The position numbers and the translations under genes were made by a program. Shown here piece by piece: positions 25,601-34,038 of a DNA stretch of 36,672 nucleotides (position 1 is the first letter of the stretch; the number at the start of each line of letters is the position of its first letter). The notes under the pieces were generated by a model. It worked only from the letters and a program-made list of their open reading frames with translations. It searched no databases and was not told where the DNA came from. This DNA comes from a virus, in the IMG/VR virus record IMGVR_UViG_3300010354_000240, positions 1-36,672 of that record. One strand, 5' to 3'.

Positions 25601-27875
25601 TATCACCAAGATTAGAACTATAATGAGAAGATGGCGATACATCTAGCATTAAATTTTTAGCTGGATTAAATTTTCTTACTGTACCATCTTTTCTAAATGG
25701 TCCAGTTAATTTATAATTTGCTTCAGTATCAATTGGAGTACTATTAAAAAATGCGAGTGGTTTTTGATCTTCTTCGCCGTTTCTAAATTCATTTAATATA
25801 TTATTAAAATTATACTTATTAAGAACAAATCTAATAAATGATCTATCAAACTTTAAATTAAAAGCAGTTGTTAATGATTTAGCAATACCCTGTCTATTTA
25901 AATACGTTTTATATATTTTCATTTCATGCCGAACATCATATTTAGATTTTTTAGCATTCTTTTGAAATATTTCTGCAGAAGCAGCTGCAGCAGCCAATCT
26001 TCCAATAAAATTATCCATATTTATGGATACATCTATATTAGCATATGATACCGCGTTTGATACCCAACTAATTAAACCATCATCTTTTAAACAATCATCG
26101 AAAGAAATAGCAATAAATCCATATACATGACCCGTATAAAGAGGATTTGTTGGATCTAAATTTGTTTCCCATTTTGTTCTAGGTATTAAACATGTATAAA
26201 CATTCATACCTTCTAAACTTCTGACATTATCAATATAGAAACTAGCTTCTTTATCATCTATTTCTACTTTTCTATCAGCAATAGTAGCCGTGCTTTTTAA
26301 AAAACTAATTGGATTACCATCGCCCCTAGCACCAATTGTATATATCAAGAGGGGTTCTTCATATCTTGTGTAATCAGTATATGTTTTATTTATATTTGAA
26401 GATTTTTTTACTACATTTATAATATTTTGTTGTTCAATTTTTTTTATGTTTAATAAAACTTTATTAACATATTCTTTTTCAAAAAGTAAATTTTCATTTT
26501 GAAGTTGAGTTAGCAAATTAGTTAATTCATTTTTCCACCAATATATATTATAAGGTTCATTGGGGCCATATGCTGTTGCATTTCTAAAATGAAGTTGGAA
26601 TCTATTATTAGTTCCAGCCCATACATAAGATGGTGGACCTCCATCTGGATATTCATTTTTTCTCATTTGTCCTTTCGCAAGTAATGCGGCTAATACAAGA
26701 TCTTGTCTATCAAGTTTTTGAGCATTATCTATTGGTGTCCAATCAAATTTTATACCTTCTAATACTTCCTCTTGTTGATCAATTTGTTTTTCATATTTTG
26801 CAATTTCATTAAAAGCTCCAAGTTTTTCTAATTGCTTTTCTAATGATTGAATTCTTGCGGTAAAATCTTTTATTATTTTTTGAGACGCAGCAATTTCTTT
26901 ATTTTTATTTTTAATATTTTGTTTTTGTCCTTTGGGTATTGCTTTTAGTTCTTCGTTTAATCGATTTAATGTTAATTGTTCTGTTTGTCTTTTTTGAACT
27001 AAAATTTCTTGACTATCTTCTTTACCATCAATATCTAAAGCAGCAACTTCTTTATCTAATTTAGCAATTTTGCCATTTAATTCCTTTATTTTTGCTTTAA
27101 TTTTATCTATTTCATTTTGTTTATTGGTACGAGCTTTTTTATTAGCTTTGTTATTTGGCAGTGCATCAAGTTCTGATTGTTTAGCTCCTAAAGCAACCTG
27201 TTGAATATCCCTATCTTCTATTAAAACATTTCTATCAATAAGCTTTTGAACGAATTTTTTTCTAGTTTCATTTTCTTTATTATCAACTTTATCTATCTTT
27301 TTCTTTAATTCGTTTATGGTTTTTTGTGTTTTTTTGTATTTTTCATCTAATCCATCTGCTCTTATATATGAAATTGTTTCAGTTACTGATGTTAAAATGC
27401 CAATATTTTCTTTTGCTGATGTATGTGGAATCGCTTTCTGACCATTAACATTATCCCATAAATTTTTAGCTTTTGCAGGATTAATTACTTGAGCATTATT
27501 TTCATCATATACTGCTTGGAAAAAATTAAGTAGTGGAAGAAATGTTGCATCTGAAGATGGAATATCTCTAAATGGATTTGCTGTTGCTGTTGATGAACCA
27601 TCATTGTTAACAGAGCTTATTGGTGTATCGTCTAAATATATAGCTTGTAATATATTGTCATTAATTACTTTTTCACCTTGTTGATTAACTAAACCTTCAA
27701 TTGGTCCATCACAAATCAAATCAACTATTTCAGCAGAAGAATAAGATGGATAACTTTTATATTTTCCATATACAGGTGGGTCTAATCTTGGTGGATCTGG
27801 TGGTGGACCAGAAGAAGAAGATTTGGGTTTTTTACCCGCACCCATTAATGATATTTTTTTAATAAAGTGTTTCAT
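22686..27875 (-). CDS. Lambda J-like tail-tip / host-specificity protein with coiled-coil insertion (1729 aa)
   Basis: Central tail-tip protein of siphophages, which contacts the receptor. The N-terminus (AGKKPKSSSSGPPPDPP, then SAEIVDLICDGPIEGLVNQQ and AIYLDDTPI) matches the start of lambda J. Residues ~175-372 form a highly charged, Lys/Glu-rich long coiled coil (for example KTINELKKKIDKV, IQSLEKQLEKLG), absent from lambda J. The core shows family landmarks: SYPFSAIVGSKIDARNF, WTDNPAWILYDILTNIRYG, IYKIGRYCDAVNDDG and PRFSCNIMF. A domain reading LLCRPGDLIIVEDE follows, and a beta-rich C-terminal third holds FN3-like strands. A short C-terminal stretch ends before the 377-residue gene. The start overlaps the I-like stop by 1 base. 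It is larger than lambda J (about 1130 residues), mainly through the coiled coil and extra C-terminal domains. Confidence 0.9.
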   Translation of the reverse strand: MKHFIKKISLMGAGKKPKSSSSGPPPDPPRLDPPVYGKYKSYPSYSSAEIVDLICDGPIEGLVNQQGEKVINDNILQAIYLDDTPISSVNNDGSSTATANPFRDIPSSDATFLPLLNFFQAVYDENNAQVINPAKAKNLWDNVNGQKAIPHTSAKENIGILTSVTETISYIRADGLDEKYKKTQKTINELKKKIDKVDNKENETRKKFVQKLIDRNVLIEDRDIQQVALGAKQSELDALPNNKANKKARTNKQNEIDKIKAKIKELNGKIAKLDKEVAALDIDGKEDSQEILVQKRQTEQLTLNRLNEELKAIPKGQKQNIKNKNKEIAASQKIIKDFTARIQSLEKQLEKLGAFNEIAKYEKQIDQQEEVLEGIKFDWTPIDNAQKLDRQDLVLAALLAKGQMRKNEYPDGGPPSYVWAGTNNRFQLHFRNATAYGPNEPYNIYWWKNELTNLLTQLQNENLLFEKEYVNKVLLNIKKIEQQNIINVVKKSSNINKTYTDYTRYEEPLLIYTIGARGDGNPISFLKSTATIADRKVEIDDKEASFYIDNVRSLEGMNVYTCLIPRTKWETNLDPTNPLYTGHVYGFIAISFDDCLKDDGLISWVSNAVSYANIDVSINMDNFIGRLAAAAASAEIFQKNAKKSKYDVRHEMKIYKTYLNRQGIAKSLTTAFNLKFDRSFIRFVLNKYNFNNILNEFRNGEEDQKPLAFFNSTPIDTEANYKLTGPFRKDGTVRKFNPAKNLMLDVSPSSHYSSNLGDTEVGGTPSLTLKVNGEGGQDIRSYKKGDGSIAGNTKFHNTLEAFNEDPVPYTYYVENPDVEEIIVTIEIKQLSDMLSTPMVLSEQSDEKIKDQPGTKIPAILQMRVETGYVVDRNFNSTIIRDFKIVGLIESPVLIDLGNQENKYFEEKGAYKANYTVDGTFRGKGPYVGNPTNAGDNNPSKKITLPALTNDLILKGAKRYVKVYKVSAETNSVLIRRELHVNKITEIVPFNFSYPFSAIVGSKIDARNFTSIPNRSFDCRLKKILIPSNYFPLRERFPNKDKRYYQSIAAYNATEIEDKLVYKGDWNGDLKLGWTDNPAWILYDILTNIRYGLGEYLEDSSINIWEIYKIGRYCDAVNDDGLFIGVKDLYGGLEPRFSCNIMFNETTKIFDAINTITSLFRGNVFFSNSELHFSDDRPREPIALFTNSNVKNGFFNYTNNKKDESFNVVEVAYVDKLDNFKTKIEVVKDEDDIRYRGYAKTVVNTFGVTSKSMARRIGQHVIWQTTKENQGVEFTTGPEALLCRPGDLIIVEDEMKSRTTNYGRILDIDPVNRALTLDNPVSLLSVENKITVYTPTGYKTAAELERLGDEKRRRIDKFQISNANLGWTKDRVFQFSKYSKQYLPEDIYKTTGYQHAIYVDRYESNRCWYYDLSLSGWVMSMSGPFITGGEKYISEITDDGVQDINNLYAYLPTTPDRRGALQQASPSYVFRGTNWTGVLSGQNSVAGIHDDEIRTQNNRQITTYSVSGVSPLSSDTEISNGSIVYLNSSNFNLNLLNIIEPGSTYRLQVKNTQDQIYKVISIRENSSNEYSLVATKYDSGKWAVIENDVYIEGSQQQYNSTLFKVVDAYSSPENVTLDFSSRNETDFSLVGEWYAPLKEAGLTYSISLENPNIGFFNEQIIQTSSTDTGPYKIYYSGLNDQGLWTFKAQVVSKNPLKYNSFFSTARKFIGLENSNPDDLSSPIVAMVKAI

Positions 27876-28612
27876 TATTCGTTTAAAAGTTGATTAATTC
27901 TACTATCTATAACAGATCTGCCTTGTGACCAATTGTCTTTAAGATCAGCAACTGATGAAGCACCTTGACTCATTATATCTGCTCTTATAGAGTCATCTGC
28001 TTTAACATTATTAAATCTGATGTTCATTGGATAGGAATTTACTGTCGATTGTATAATTAAAGACCCAACTCTTAACCTACCATATCCAACTGGTACAGCG
28101 CTTCCTTGTGAAGCTAAATTAGTTCGCGTATTGAATGCAAAAGATTGATCCATACCTGATGCTGTTCCAACTACTGATTCAGGTTTAGCAACAGATGGCC
28201 CACCTGCTTTTTTTGCTATCATAGCTTGTACACCAGCACTTATTAATCCAACTCCGATTCCAACAAATATACTAGCCGCAGTTGCACCAATAGCCGATGC
28301 GCCCAAAACACCAACGCCTAATGCCACAGCTCCGACAGCTACAGCAGCCACACCCTGCCCTACAATAACTGGCACTACATCAATTTGTTTTGGCGGTCTT
28401 TCTAATTCTTCTGCACTTAAATTTTTGATATTTTTATTATTTACAATAATTGCAAAATTTAAACCTTCATTTAATAATTCAGATAACCTATTACGAAAAC
28501 TTTTTTTATTACAACTCAATGCGTCAACAAGTTCTTTTGGTTTCCTAAGTTTCATTTCAAAACTTTCACCAAATTCAAATTTTAAAATACCATGTAAATT
28601 AATTGTTGTCAT
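27875..28612 (-). CDS. Lambda I-like tail assembly protein (TipI)
   Basis: 245 residues in the position of lambda gpI between K and J. The N-terminal half is a ubiquitin-like beta domain (INLHGILKFEFGESFEMKL, then FAIIVNNKNI). A Gly/Ala/Val-rich hydrophobic stretch follows (AVAVGAVALGVGVLGASAIG, GVGLISAGVQAMI), and the conserved C-terminal phrase SAVPVGYGRLRVGSLIIQS is diagnostic for the family. It is needed for tail-tip assembly with J and probably is not in the mature virion. The hydrophobic stretch could insert in a membrane. It is ATGA-coupled to the K-like gene upstream and shares one base with J. Confidence 0.85.
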   Translation of the reverse strand: MTTINLHGILKFEFGESFEMKLRKPKELVDALSCNKKSFRNRLSELLNEGLNFAIIVNNKNIKNLSAEELERPPKQIDVVPVIVGQGVAAVAVGAVALGVGVLGASAIGATAASIFVGIGVGLISAGVQAMIAKKAGGPSVAKPESVVGTASGMDQSFAFNTRTNLASQGSAVPVGYGRLRVGSLIIQSTVNSYPMNIRFNNVKADDSIRADIMSQGASSVADLKDNWSQGRSVIDSRINQLLNE

Positions 28613-29022
28613 ATTGTTTTCTTAAACCTTGTAATTCTTTTTACATTATAATCCTTGTTTTGTGGCTCGTAATAGTTAAATTTTCTACTATTTATCGAAA
28701 AAACTAAAAATGGAACACAAGTAAGTTCCGACATTTTAATATCAAATTCTGAAAAAGTCTCATCTCCAACAATATGACTATGAAAAATTGCTATTATATC
28801 ATAATCATTTTTAAATTTTAAATAATTATTTGGATCTATTAAAAAGTAGCTACTTACATCTTTAGCAAGATTTTTTTCAATATGAGCTACATAAGCTTTA
28901 TCAAAAATATCATATCCCAAAAATCCACATATTTCAGAATTTAAATTTAAATCTGAATGTTTGATTATAAATTCTTTTACTTTATCTAAAGATTTATTCT
29001 TAATTTCCGTATCCATATCCAT
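28609..29022 (-). CDS. Lambda K-like tail-tip protein: JAMM/Mov34 peptidase domain only
   Basis: JAMM-type metal-dependent isopeptidase fold found at the start of lambda gpK. Visible ligands, counted from ATG 29022, are E30 (SEICGFLG), the HSH pair H81 and H83 (IFHSHIV) and D94 in the SEFD motif, which is the complete JAMM set. The C-terminal NlpC/P60 cell-wall peptidase domain of lambda K is absent, so the protein has only 137 residues. A GTG at 29040 is an alternative start; ATG 29022 reduces overlap with the L-like gene to 23 bp. The role is probably processing or assembling tail-tip proteins. It is coupled to the I-like gene by ATGA. Confidence 0.85.
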   Translation of the reverse strand: MDMDTEIKNKSLDKVKEFIIKHSDLNLNSEICGFLGYDIFDKAYVAHIEKNLAKDVSSYFLIDPNNYLKFKNDYDIIAIFHSHIVGDETFSEFDIKMSELTCVPFLVFSINSRKFNYYEPQNKDYNVKRITRFKKTI

Positions 29023-32000
29023 ATGTTCCTGGGAATCCACCGAAAGGTAAATAATAGTTTGGTTGTTTTGTGTATGTATAATTTCTATTAATAGAAGTGC
29101 TGTATGTATTTATTAAATTAGTGTTACCTATTCCAGTTATAGAAATCTCTCTTTTTAAATCTCCATTTGGCCATTGACCACTTTCATTTATCCATTTGTA
29201 TGTTCCTCCTCTTTCTGGCAAAATTCCAGTATAATAATCTTGCCACCATCCGATGAGATTTCCAGTAATATTTAATCCAGCTCTACCATCTGTTGGTAAT
29301 TCAATAAATTTTCTTGGTAATTTAGCATTTGGTGCTGAGAAAATATCATTTGATAAATCTCTTCTTAACCATTGTTTTTCAGTATCTGTTAAAGCTCTAT
29401 CCCAAATAGCTAATCCATGATAATTTATTGGTGATGTATAACTATTACCTCTAGTATCAGCAGTAGTAATATTCGTATATACTTTTACTTTTACAGGTCT
29501 TTCTAATATGTAAGATTTAATAGTTGCTATATTTAGATGTGCATCATCCCAAGCGCCTTTACCATTTGGTCCAACAAAAGATGAATTGAATGCTACTGAA
29601 TAAGCATAATGCTGCCCCCCTACAGTTATGGCATTATTTGGTTCACCAATTGACCAATTATTAAATAAACCACTAACAGCACCACCACGTGTAGCGACAC
29701 CTGTATAAAATAATGTTTCATCTATCCACCTCCAATCTCCCTCTTTTCCTGTATCAGTTCCACCAATCCAACATGGATTTATATTCATTAAAGCTTGATT
29801 AGCATAATATACATTATCCCAATCTTCTTTAATTTTCGGACAGAATAATCTTCCTCCTCTTAATTCCGCATCTGCTTTAGCTTGAGGCCATGTTAAAGCT
29901 GTTGATTTAACTACTACTTCTGATGTTGGAGTAGTGTTTGTAACGTTAGTGCTTCTATAAATTATTTTTAATGTAATAAAAACATTATCACCACTAATAC
30001 TAATATTAGTAATTTCTCCACCTAATTTAATATTATCATGAGTATATTCATACTCTATATAATCTCCAACTTTCCATGAATTAAAATTTATACTTGGATG
30101 GTGTGATTTTCTAAATGCTGGTGATTCAATTGACCAACCATCTTCACCAACATTTAAATTTGTAAAACTTACAGAGTTTAAAAATTCATCAAATTGACTT
30201 ATTATTTGCTTGCCTCTTGGACCGTTAAAACCATTTCTATTGACACCATTGTTATCACTAGTTAAAGTGCTTGTATAATACCAATCAGTTACTCCTAATC
30301 TAAATTTTGTTGAATAATCTGGATCTCCAGGATTTTTATCATGATTTTTTTGATGTAAAAAATGTGAAAATGTGAATTTTTGATTAGCTGGTAATGTGTA
30401 TATTGCTGATCCTTCCCCAGCTGTATTAATTAATGAGATTTTAATATAACCACCATCTTTTTGTGTATCTTTACCCTCCATTAAAAGAAGGTTATAAGTA
30501 TTAACACCAGTTACAATATTATTAGGTGTTGATATCCATTGCAAATCACTAACTTTTATATCAGCTTGGTTTTCAAACATCCAAGGGTATTCAATAATAT
30601 AACCATTAGCAAAATTACCTTCTTGCACATCATCCCATTTTTTATAAGCATGAATTCCAGGCACAGGATATGAATCATTACCATATATCTGCATATAGTC
30701 TTGACCAGGTTGGGGGATTTGTCTAACCCCAGCTGTATTAACACCATCATTTGGTTCTTGGAAAAGAGAGCTTAAATTACTAGCAATAAAATTCCAATTT
30801 TGATAACCTTGTTTTACATATTCACCATTAATCCACCTAAAATTACCTTCCTTAGCTACATCATGACCACCAATCCATTTACTACCATTAAAGATTGGAA
30901 CAATATTATTTTTTTGTTCAGTATTCAAGACCGCCAACCTACCACCAAGTGATTGCGCTTCAGTAGATGCTGCAGCCCAAGATATAAGCGCTGGCTTTTC
31001 TACCACTGCAAATCTAGGAGTAGTATCTATGGTAGGACTTGAGTTTGCAGTTACTCTTATTTTTACTTTTATTAAAGTATTATCTACTGTTTCATAATCG
31101 GGAAAAAGTGGTCGATGTTTAGCTTGAAAATTGGTTGTATCTATTTGTTTAGTAATGCTATTTTTATTAATTATACCAACTCCAGCTTGAATATTAGCGA
31201 TGCTAGTACCTTCAAATTTTATTGAATAATTTTGACTACTATTAATTTCAGTTATTATACCTTCTATACTATGATTTTTATAATATCCTTTAATAAAATC
31301 TCCAACCTTCCAAGATCCAGCTTCTTGATTAAAAAATAGTAATTCTTTTATTTGTCCAATACTTATTTGAGATAAGTTAATTGAATTAGTTGATCCTTCG
31401 TAAACGCCATAAGCGCCATTAAGATAATAACCGTTACTATCATAACCAACTCGATTGAGTGATCCAATTTCTTCGAATCTTGGGTTAGATGAATTTCCTT
31501 GATTTATAGTGCTGAAAACTTGCACAAATTTTTCATTATGAAGATAATATAATAAACTTCCTCCCCAATAACTACCTGTTTTTATAGTTGAGAAAACCGT
31601 TTGAACATTATTAGGTAAGCCCGTTGTACTAATCCATGCTGCTATAGTAAAATCTTTATCTATAAATGATGTTAAAGAATCTTCTTGTTGTAAATATTTC
31701 AATCCGTTAGTGGATGGGCTTGCGCTTGATGAAGCTAAAACTTGTGTATTTAAATATTTTTCCTCTATAGAATAGACATCTGATACAGTTTTACTAATGG
31801 TAGTTTTATTAAATCTTTTTTTACATGCTGTAATATTTTTTGCGCATTCGTCTTTTTTCCAATATAGTGGACCAGAACTTGACCACGGTGCTGTATTTTG
31901 ATTTGCAGTATGATCTTGAGAACATACATAATAGGTTTCTTGAAATTTTGCAGTTTTCTTTAAATAGTTTTCAGTTAAATTAACTCTTCTATTAACACTC

Positions 32001-32704
32001 CAAACCATGTCTCCTTTTTTATAAAAAGTGCCATTTGTCCATTCTAAAAGATTATATTGATCTTGAATCAAATAATTAATTAAACTAGTATTACTTATGG
32101 CTAATTGATTATTATCCTTATCAAATAATTCAGCGCCCTCATATCTACAACCGTATCCTCTATAATTAAAACTACAATAATTTGATAGAATTATTCTATT
32201 GTTTAAATGCGCACCATCTATATCTAAAGCGGTTGTTAATTCTAATTCTACAAATAATCTATTTTCCGCTGTCTTTTGAGCAACTATATAAGTGTCGTTA
32301 CTAATTTCGGCTGAAGAGTCTGCTTCTCCCCAAGGATTTCCACCATCAAAATTATCATCATCTAAAAATTTTGCAAAAGTTCTTTTTCTAACTATTCTAG
32401 CATGTTGCAAATCTTTATTATTAGCTAGAATATCAGTCATAATAAAGTCTTTATTAGATATTCTAATTTTTGGTCTTACTAATCTATTGCTAGTAGATAA
32501 TTCAAACCCTTCGGTTTCAACTGGCATTGGCAAATATTCAGTACCTTGCCATATAATAGGTTGTTGAAAATTAGAGCCAGGGTGAAAAGCTAAAAATAAA
32601 TTTTCTTTATCAACAATATTGAAATATAATAGATAAAAATCTAATATAGCAGAAGGTTGAAATTCAACCAAACTTCTAGCTACTTTATCTTGACCTTTCC
32701 CCAT
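29000..32704 (-). CDS. Lambda L-like minor tail protein extended by carbohydrate-binding and C-type lectin-like domains (1234 aa)
   Basis: Residues 1-~195 match gpL: LVEFQPSAILDFYLLYF, AFHPGS, a WQGTEYLPMPVE stretch, LVRPKIRISN, KRTFAKFLD, and C177-S-F-N-Y-R-G-Y-G-C186. The next cysteine pair of the gpL iron-sulfur site, C287xxxxxxC294 (ECAKNITACKKRF), comes about 100 residues later because a CBM5/12-like module (GTFYKKGDMVW, YYVCSQDHTA, GPLYWKKDEC) is inserted between them. A LamG-like beta domain follows (KDFTIAAWIST). Two C-type lectin-like domains lie at ~570-707 (GGRLAVL, WIGGHD, WDDVQEG, YIIEYP) and ~930-1070 (GGRLFCP, CWIGGTDTGKEGDWRWI, GAWDDAH, SYILERP). Each is preceded by a WKVGD beta module. 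The C-terminus holds another LamG-type end (AIWDRALTDTEKQWLRRDL). It is the first gene of the tail-tip operon and likely binds host glycans. Confidence 0.88.
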   Translation of the reverse strand: MGKGQDKVARSLVEFQPSAILDFYLLYFNIVDKENLFLAFHPGSNFQQPIIWQGTEYLPMPVETEGFELSTSNRLVRPKIRISNKDFIMTDILANNKDLQHARIVRKRTFAKFLDDDNFDGGNPWGEADSSAEISNDTYIVAQKTAENRLFVELELTTALDIDGAHLNNRIILSNYCSFNYRGYGCRYEGAELFDKDNNQLAISNTSLINYLIQDQYNLLEWTNGTFYKKGDMVWSVNRRVNLTENYLKKTAKFQETYYVCSQDHTANQNTAPWSSSGPLYWKKDECAKNITACKKRFNKTTISKTVSDVYSIEEKYLNTQVLASSSASPSTNGLKYLQQEDSLTSFIDKDFTIAAWISTTGLPNNVQTVFSTIKTGSYWGGSLLYYLHNEKFVQVFSTINQGNSSNPRFEEIGSLNRVGYDSNGYYLNGAYGVYEGSTNSINLSQISIGQIKELLFFNQEAGSWKVGDFIKGYYKNHSIEGIITEINSSQNYSIKFEGTSIANIQAGVGIINKNSITKQIDTTNFQAKHRPLFPDYETVDNTLIKVKIRVTANSSPTIDTTPRFAVVEKPALISWAAASTEAQSLGGRLAVLNTEQKNNIVPIFNGSKWIGGHDVAKEGNFRWINGEYVKQGYQNWNFIASNLSSLFQEPNDGVNTAGVRQIPQPGQDYMQIYGNDSYPVPGIHAYKKWDDVQEGNFANGYIIEYPWMFENQADIKVSDLQWISTPNNIVTGVNTYNLLLMEGKDTQKDGGYIKISLINTAGEGSAIYTLPANQKFTFSHFLHQKNHDKNPGDPDYSTKFRLGVTDWYYTSTLTSDNNGVNRNGFNGPRGKQIISQFDEFLNSVSFTNLNVGEDGWSIESPAFRKSHHPSINFNSWKVGDYIEYEYTHDNIKLGGEITNISISGDNVFITLKIIYRSTNVTNTTPTSEVVVKSTALTWPQAKADAELRGGRLFCPKIKEDWDNVYYANQALMNINPCWIGGTDTGKEGDWRWIDETLFYTGVATRGGAVSGLFNNWSIGEPNNAITVGGQHYAYSVAFNSSFVGPNGKGAWDDAHLNIATIKSYILERPVKVKVYTNITTADTRGNSYTSPINYHGLAIWDRALTDTEKQWLRRDLSNDIFSAPNAKLPRKFIELPTDGRAGLNITGNLIGWWQDYYTGILPERGGTYKWINESGQWPNGDLKREISITGIGNTNLINTYSTSINRNYTYTKQPNYYLPFGGFPGTYGYGYGN

Positions 32705-32741
32705 ATCTTATGTTACACTTTTTTTATAATAAAAACTGGAA

Positions 32742-33203
32742 ATGAAATTTAAATTAATAAAAGAACCAACTGAAGAATTATTTAATATTTTTAAGCTTTA
32801 TTGCTTAAAATCAAAACCTTTTGATTTTTGCGAATTACCTTCAATGCAAATGAGAATTTTTAAAATAAGAGAATATTTTGATAATTTATTTAAAAATTGT
32901 GAAGTTTACACCGCTGAAGAAGATGAAAAAATTTTAGGTTTTGGTGGATTTAGACCCATAGGAGATAATGTTAATGCAGATTTTGCGGTTGGTCTTAATA
33001 ATATTTTAACATTTAAGGAAATATCTAAGGTTTTTGCTGATTTTAGAGAATTTTACAAAAAACAAAACCCTCAAATAAAAACATTTAGTGGCGAAATTTA
33101 CCGCACTTACAAAGCAGACTCTTATTTAAAATTTATTAAAAGATACATGAAACCCTCAAAAATAGATCTTGACGGGGAAAGAATTATGGTGTATTTTGAC
33201 TGA
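32742..33203 (+). CDS. Possible GNAT-like protein (153 aa)
   Basis: Soluble mixed alpha/beta protein. The middle stretch AEEDEKILGFGGFRPIGDN and the strand/helix ending ADSYLKFIKRYMKP recall small GNAT-fold phage proteins, but no clear acetyl-CoA loop is seen. A TATAAT hexamer at 32725-32730 lies 11 nt before the ATG, the same spacing as for the 71-residue gene, although no -35 element is visible. It is the first gene of the right-hand plus-strand group and diverges from the L-like gene. Confidence 0.5.
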   Translation: MKFKLIKEPTEELFNIFKLYCLKSKPFDFCELPSMQMRIFKIREYFDNLFKNCEVYTAEEDEKILGFGGFRPIGDNVNADFAVGLNNILTFKEISKVFADFREFYKKQNPQIKTFSGEIYRTYKADSYLKFIKRYMKPSKIDLDGERIMVYFD

Positions 33204-33204
33204 G

Positions 33205-33723
33205 ATGTTTTACAGAAATAAATACGATGTAACTGGTGAATGCTCAAATATGGGTGGTTCTGCCGAAGAACAATTCAAAGAAATTGCGGAAAGACTTGGT
33301 AATCAAGTAACTAAATCAACTTTTAGAGAACAGATTAGCCATATTGATTTCCACGTCCTTAATCAAAAGGGTGAAAAATACACAGTCGATGTAAAATCAA
33401 GAAAAAAAGTCAAAAGAAAAGACGACAATATCAACGATGAGCTAATTTGGATTGAATTTAAAAATGTTCAAGGGAAAAATGGTTGGCTTTATGGGGCGGC
33501 AAATTTCATCGCCTTTGAAAGAGAAAATTCTTTTTTAATCGTTAGTCGTCCAGCATTGGCAAAATTGTGTGAAAAAATTGTTGACTTGACCGAAATTAAT
33601 GTTAAGATTAGATATCCTCTTTACAAAGGATACCAGAGATACGGTCGCAAAGACCTTCTTTCTTTGATTAAAGTCGAAGACATTACAGATAACTTAAAAC
33701 ATATTATATGGGAGAAAAAATAA
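33205..33723 (+). CDS. PD-(D/E)XK nuclease-like protein (172 aa)
   Basis: Probable endonuclease or resolvase. The core reads HIDFHVLNQKGEKYTVDVKS, giving D and (D)xK in the spacing of a PD-(D/E)XK site (Asp in HIDF; Asp and Lys in VDVKSRKK). A helix before it contains a conserved-looking Glu (EEQFKEIAERLGN), and YGAANFIAFE follows. Similar stand-alone phage proteins are common and their substrate is usually unknown. ATG 33205 is preferred; it follows the previous stop by 1 bp, while the more upstream TTG at 33169 lies inside that gene. It overlaps the next gene by 16 bp. Confidence 0.65.
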   Translation: MFYRNKYDVTGECSNMGGSAEEQFKEIAERLGNQVTKSTFREQISHIDFHVLNQKGEKYTVDVKSRKKVKRKDDNINDELIWIEFKNVQGKNGWLYGAANFIAFERENSFLIVSRPALAKLCEKIVDLTEINVKIRYPLYKGYQRYGRKDLLSLIKVEDITDNLKHIIWEKK

Positions 33724-33965
33724 CAAAAAATTGCAGGGTCATCGGTACAAACGATGCCTTTAAAAATCTACAAAGTCAAAGCGATGAAAATTTTACGCTA
33801 GTTAATTTGGCAGATTCTGTACACGAATTGATCTTTCAAGATCAAAAATATCTTTTTGACATTAAAGGAGTGATCTTTACTAAAGAAAACACAATTATTT
33901 TGACAGGTTTTCTTAGTGACGATACTCAACAAGTAGGTAAAATAGCGGTCGAGCTTTTTAATTAA
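33708..33965 (+). CDS. Hypothetical protein (85 aa)
   Basis: Not recognised. Short, predicted mostly beta-strand (FTLVNLADSVHELIF, YLFDIKGVIF, TIILTGFLSDD), slightly acidic, no cysteine pairs or membrane segment. It overlaps the PD-(D/E)XK gene by 16 bp. A partner or inhibitor of that nuclease is possible from position only. Confidence 0.55.
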   Translation: MGEKITKNCRVIGTNDAFKNLQSQSDENFTLVNLADSVHELIFQDQKYLFDIKGVIFTKENTIILTGFLSDDTQQVGKIAVELFN

Positions 33966-33966
33966 A

Positions 33967-34035
33967 ATGAATTGGAACTTATTTATTTATTCTGTGATTT
34001 ATTTAATTCTGCAAATTTTCGTTTATAATAATTAA
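33967..34035 (+). CDS. Tiny hydrophobic peptide (22 aa), tentative
   Basis: ATG one base after the previous stop encodes MNWNLFIYSVIYLILQIFVY and ends Asn-Asn. It is almost entirely hydrophobic and could form one membrane helix. It starts directly in the operon and is followed 3 bp later by a second small membrane ORF. AT-rich DNA often makes such frames by chance. Confidence 0.25.
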   Translation: MNWNLFIYSVIYLILQIFVYNN

Positions 34036-34038
34036 AAT

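Noticed and set aside
29000-32704. Diversity-generating retroelement target, suggested by C-type lectin-like domains
   Set aside because: No reverse transcriptase, template repeat or near-identical variable-repeat copy is present in the window.
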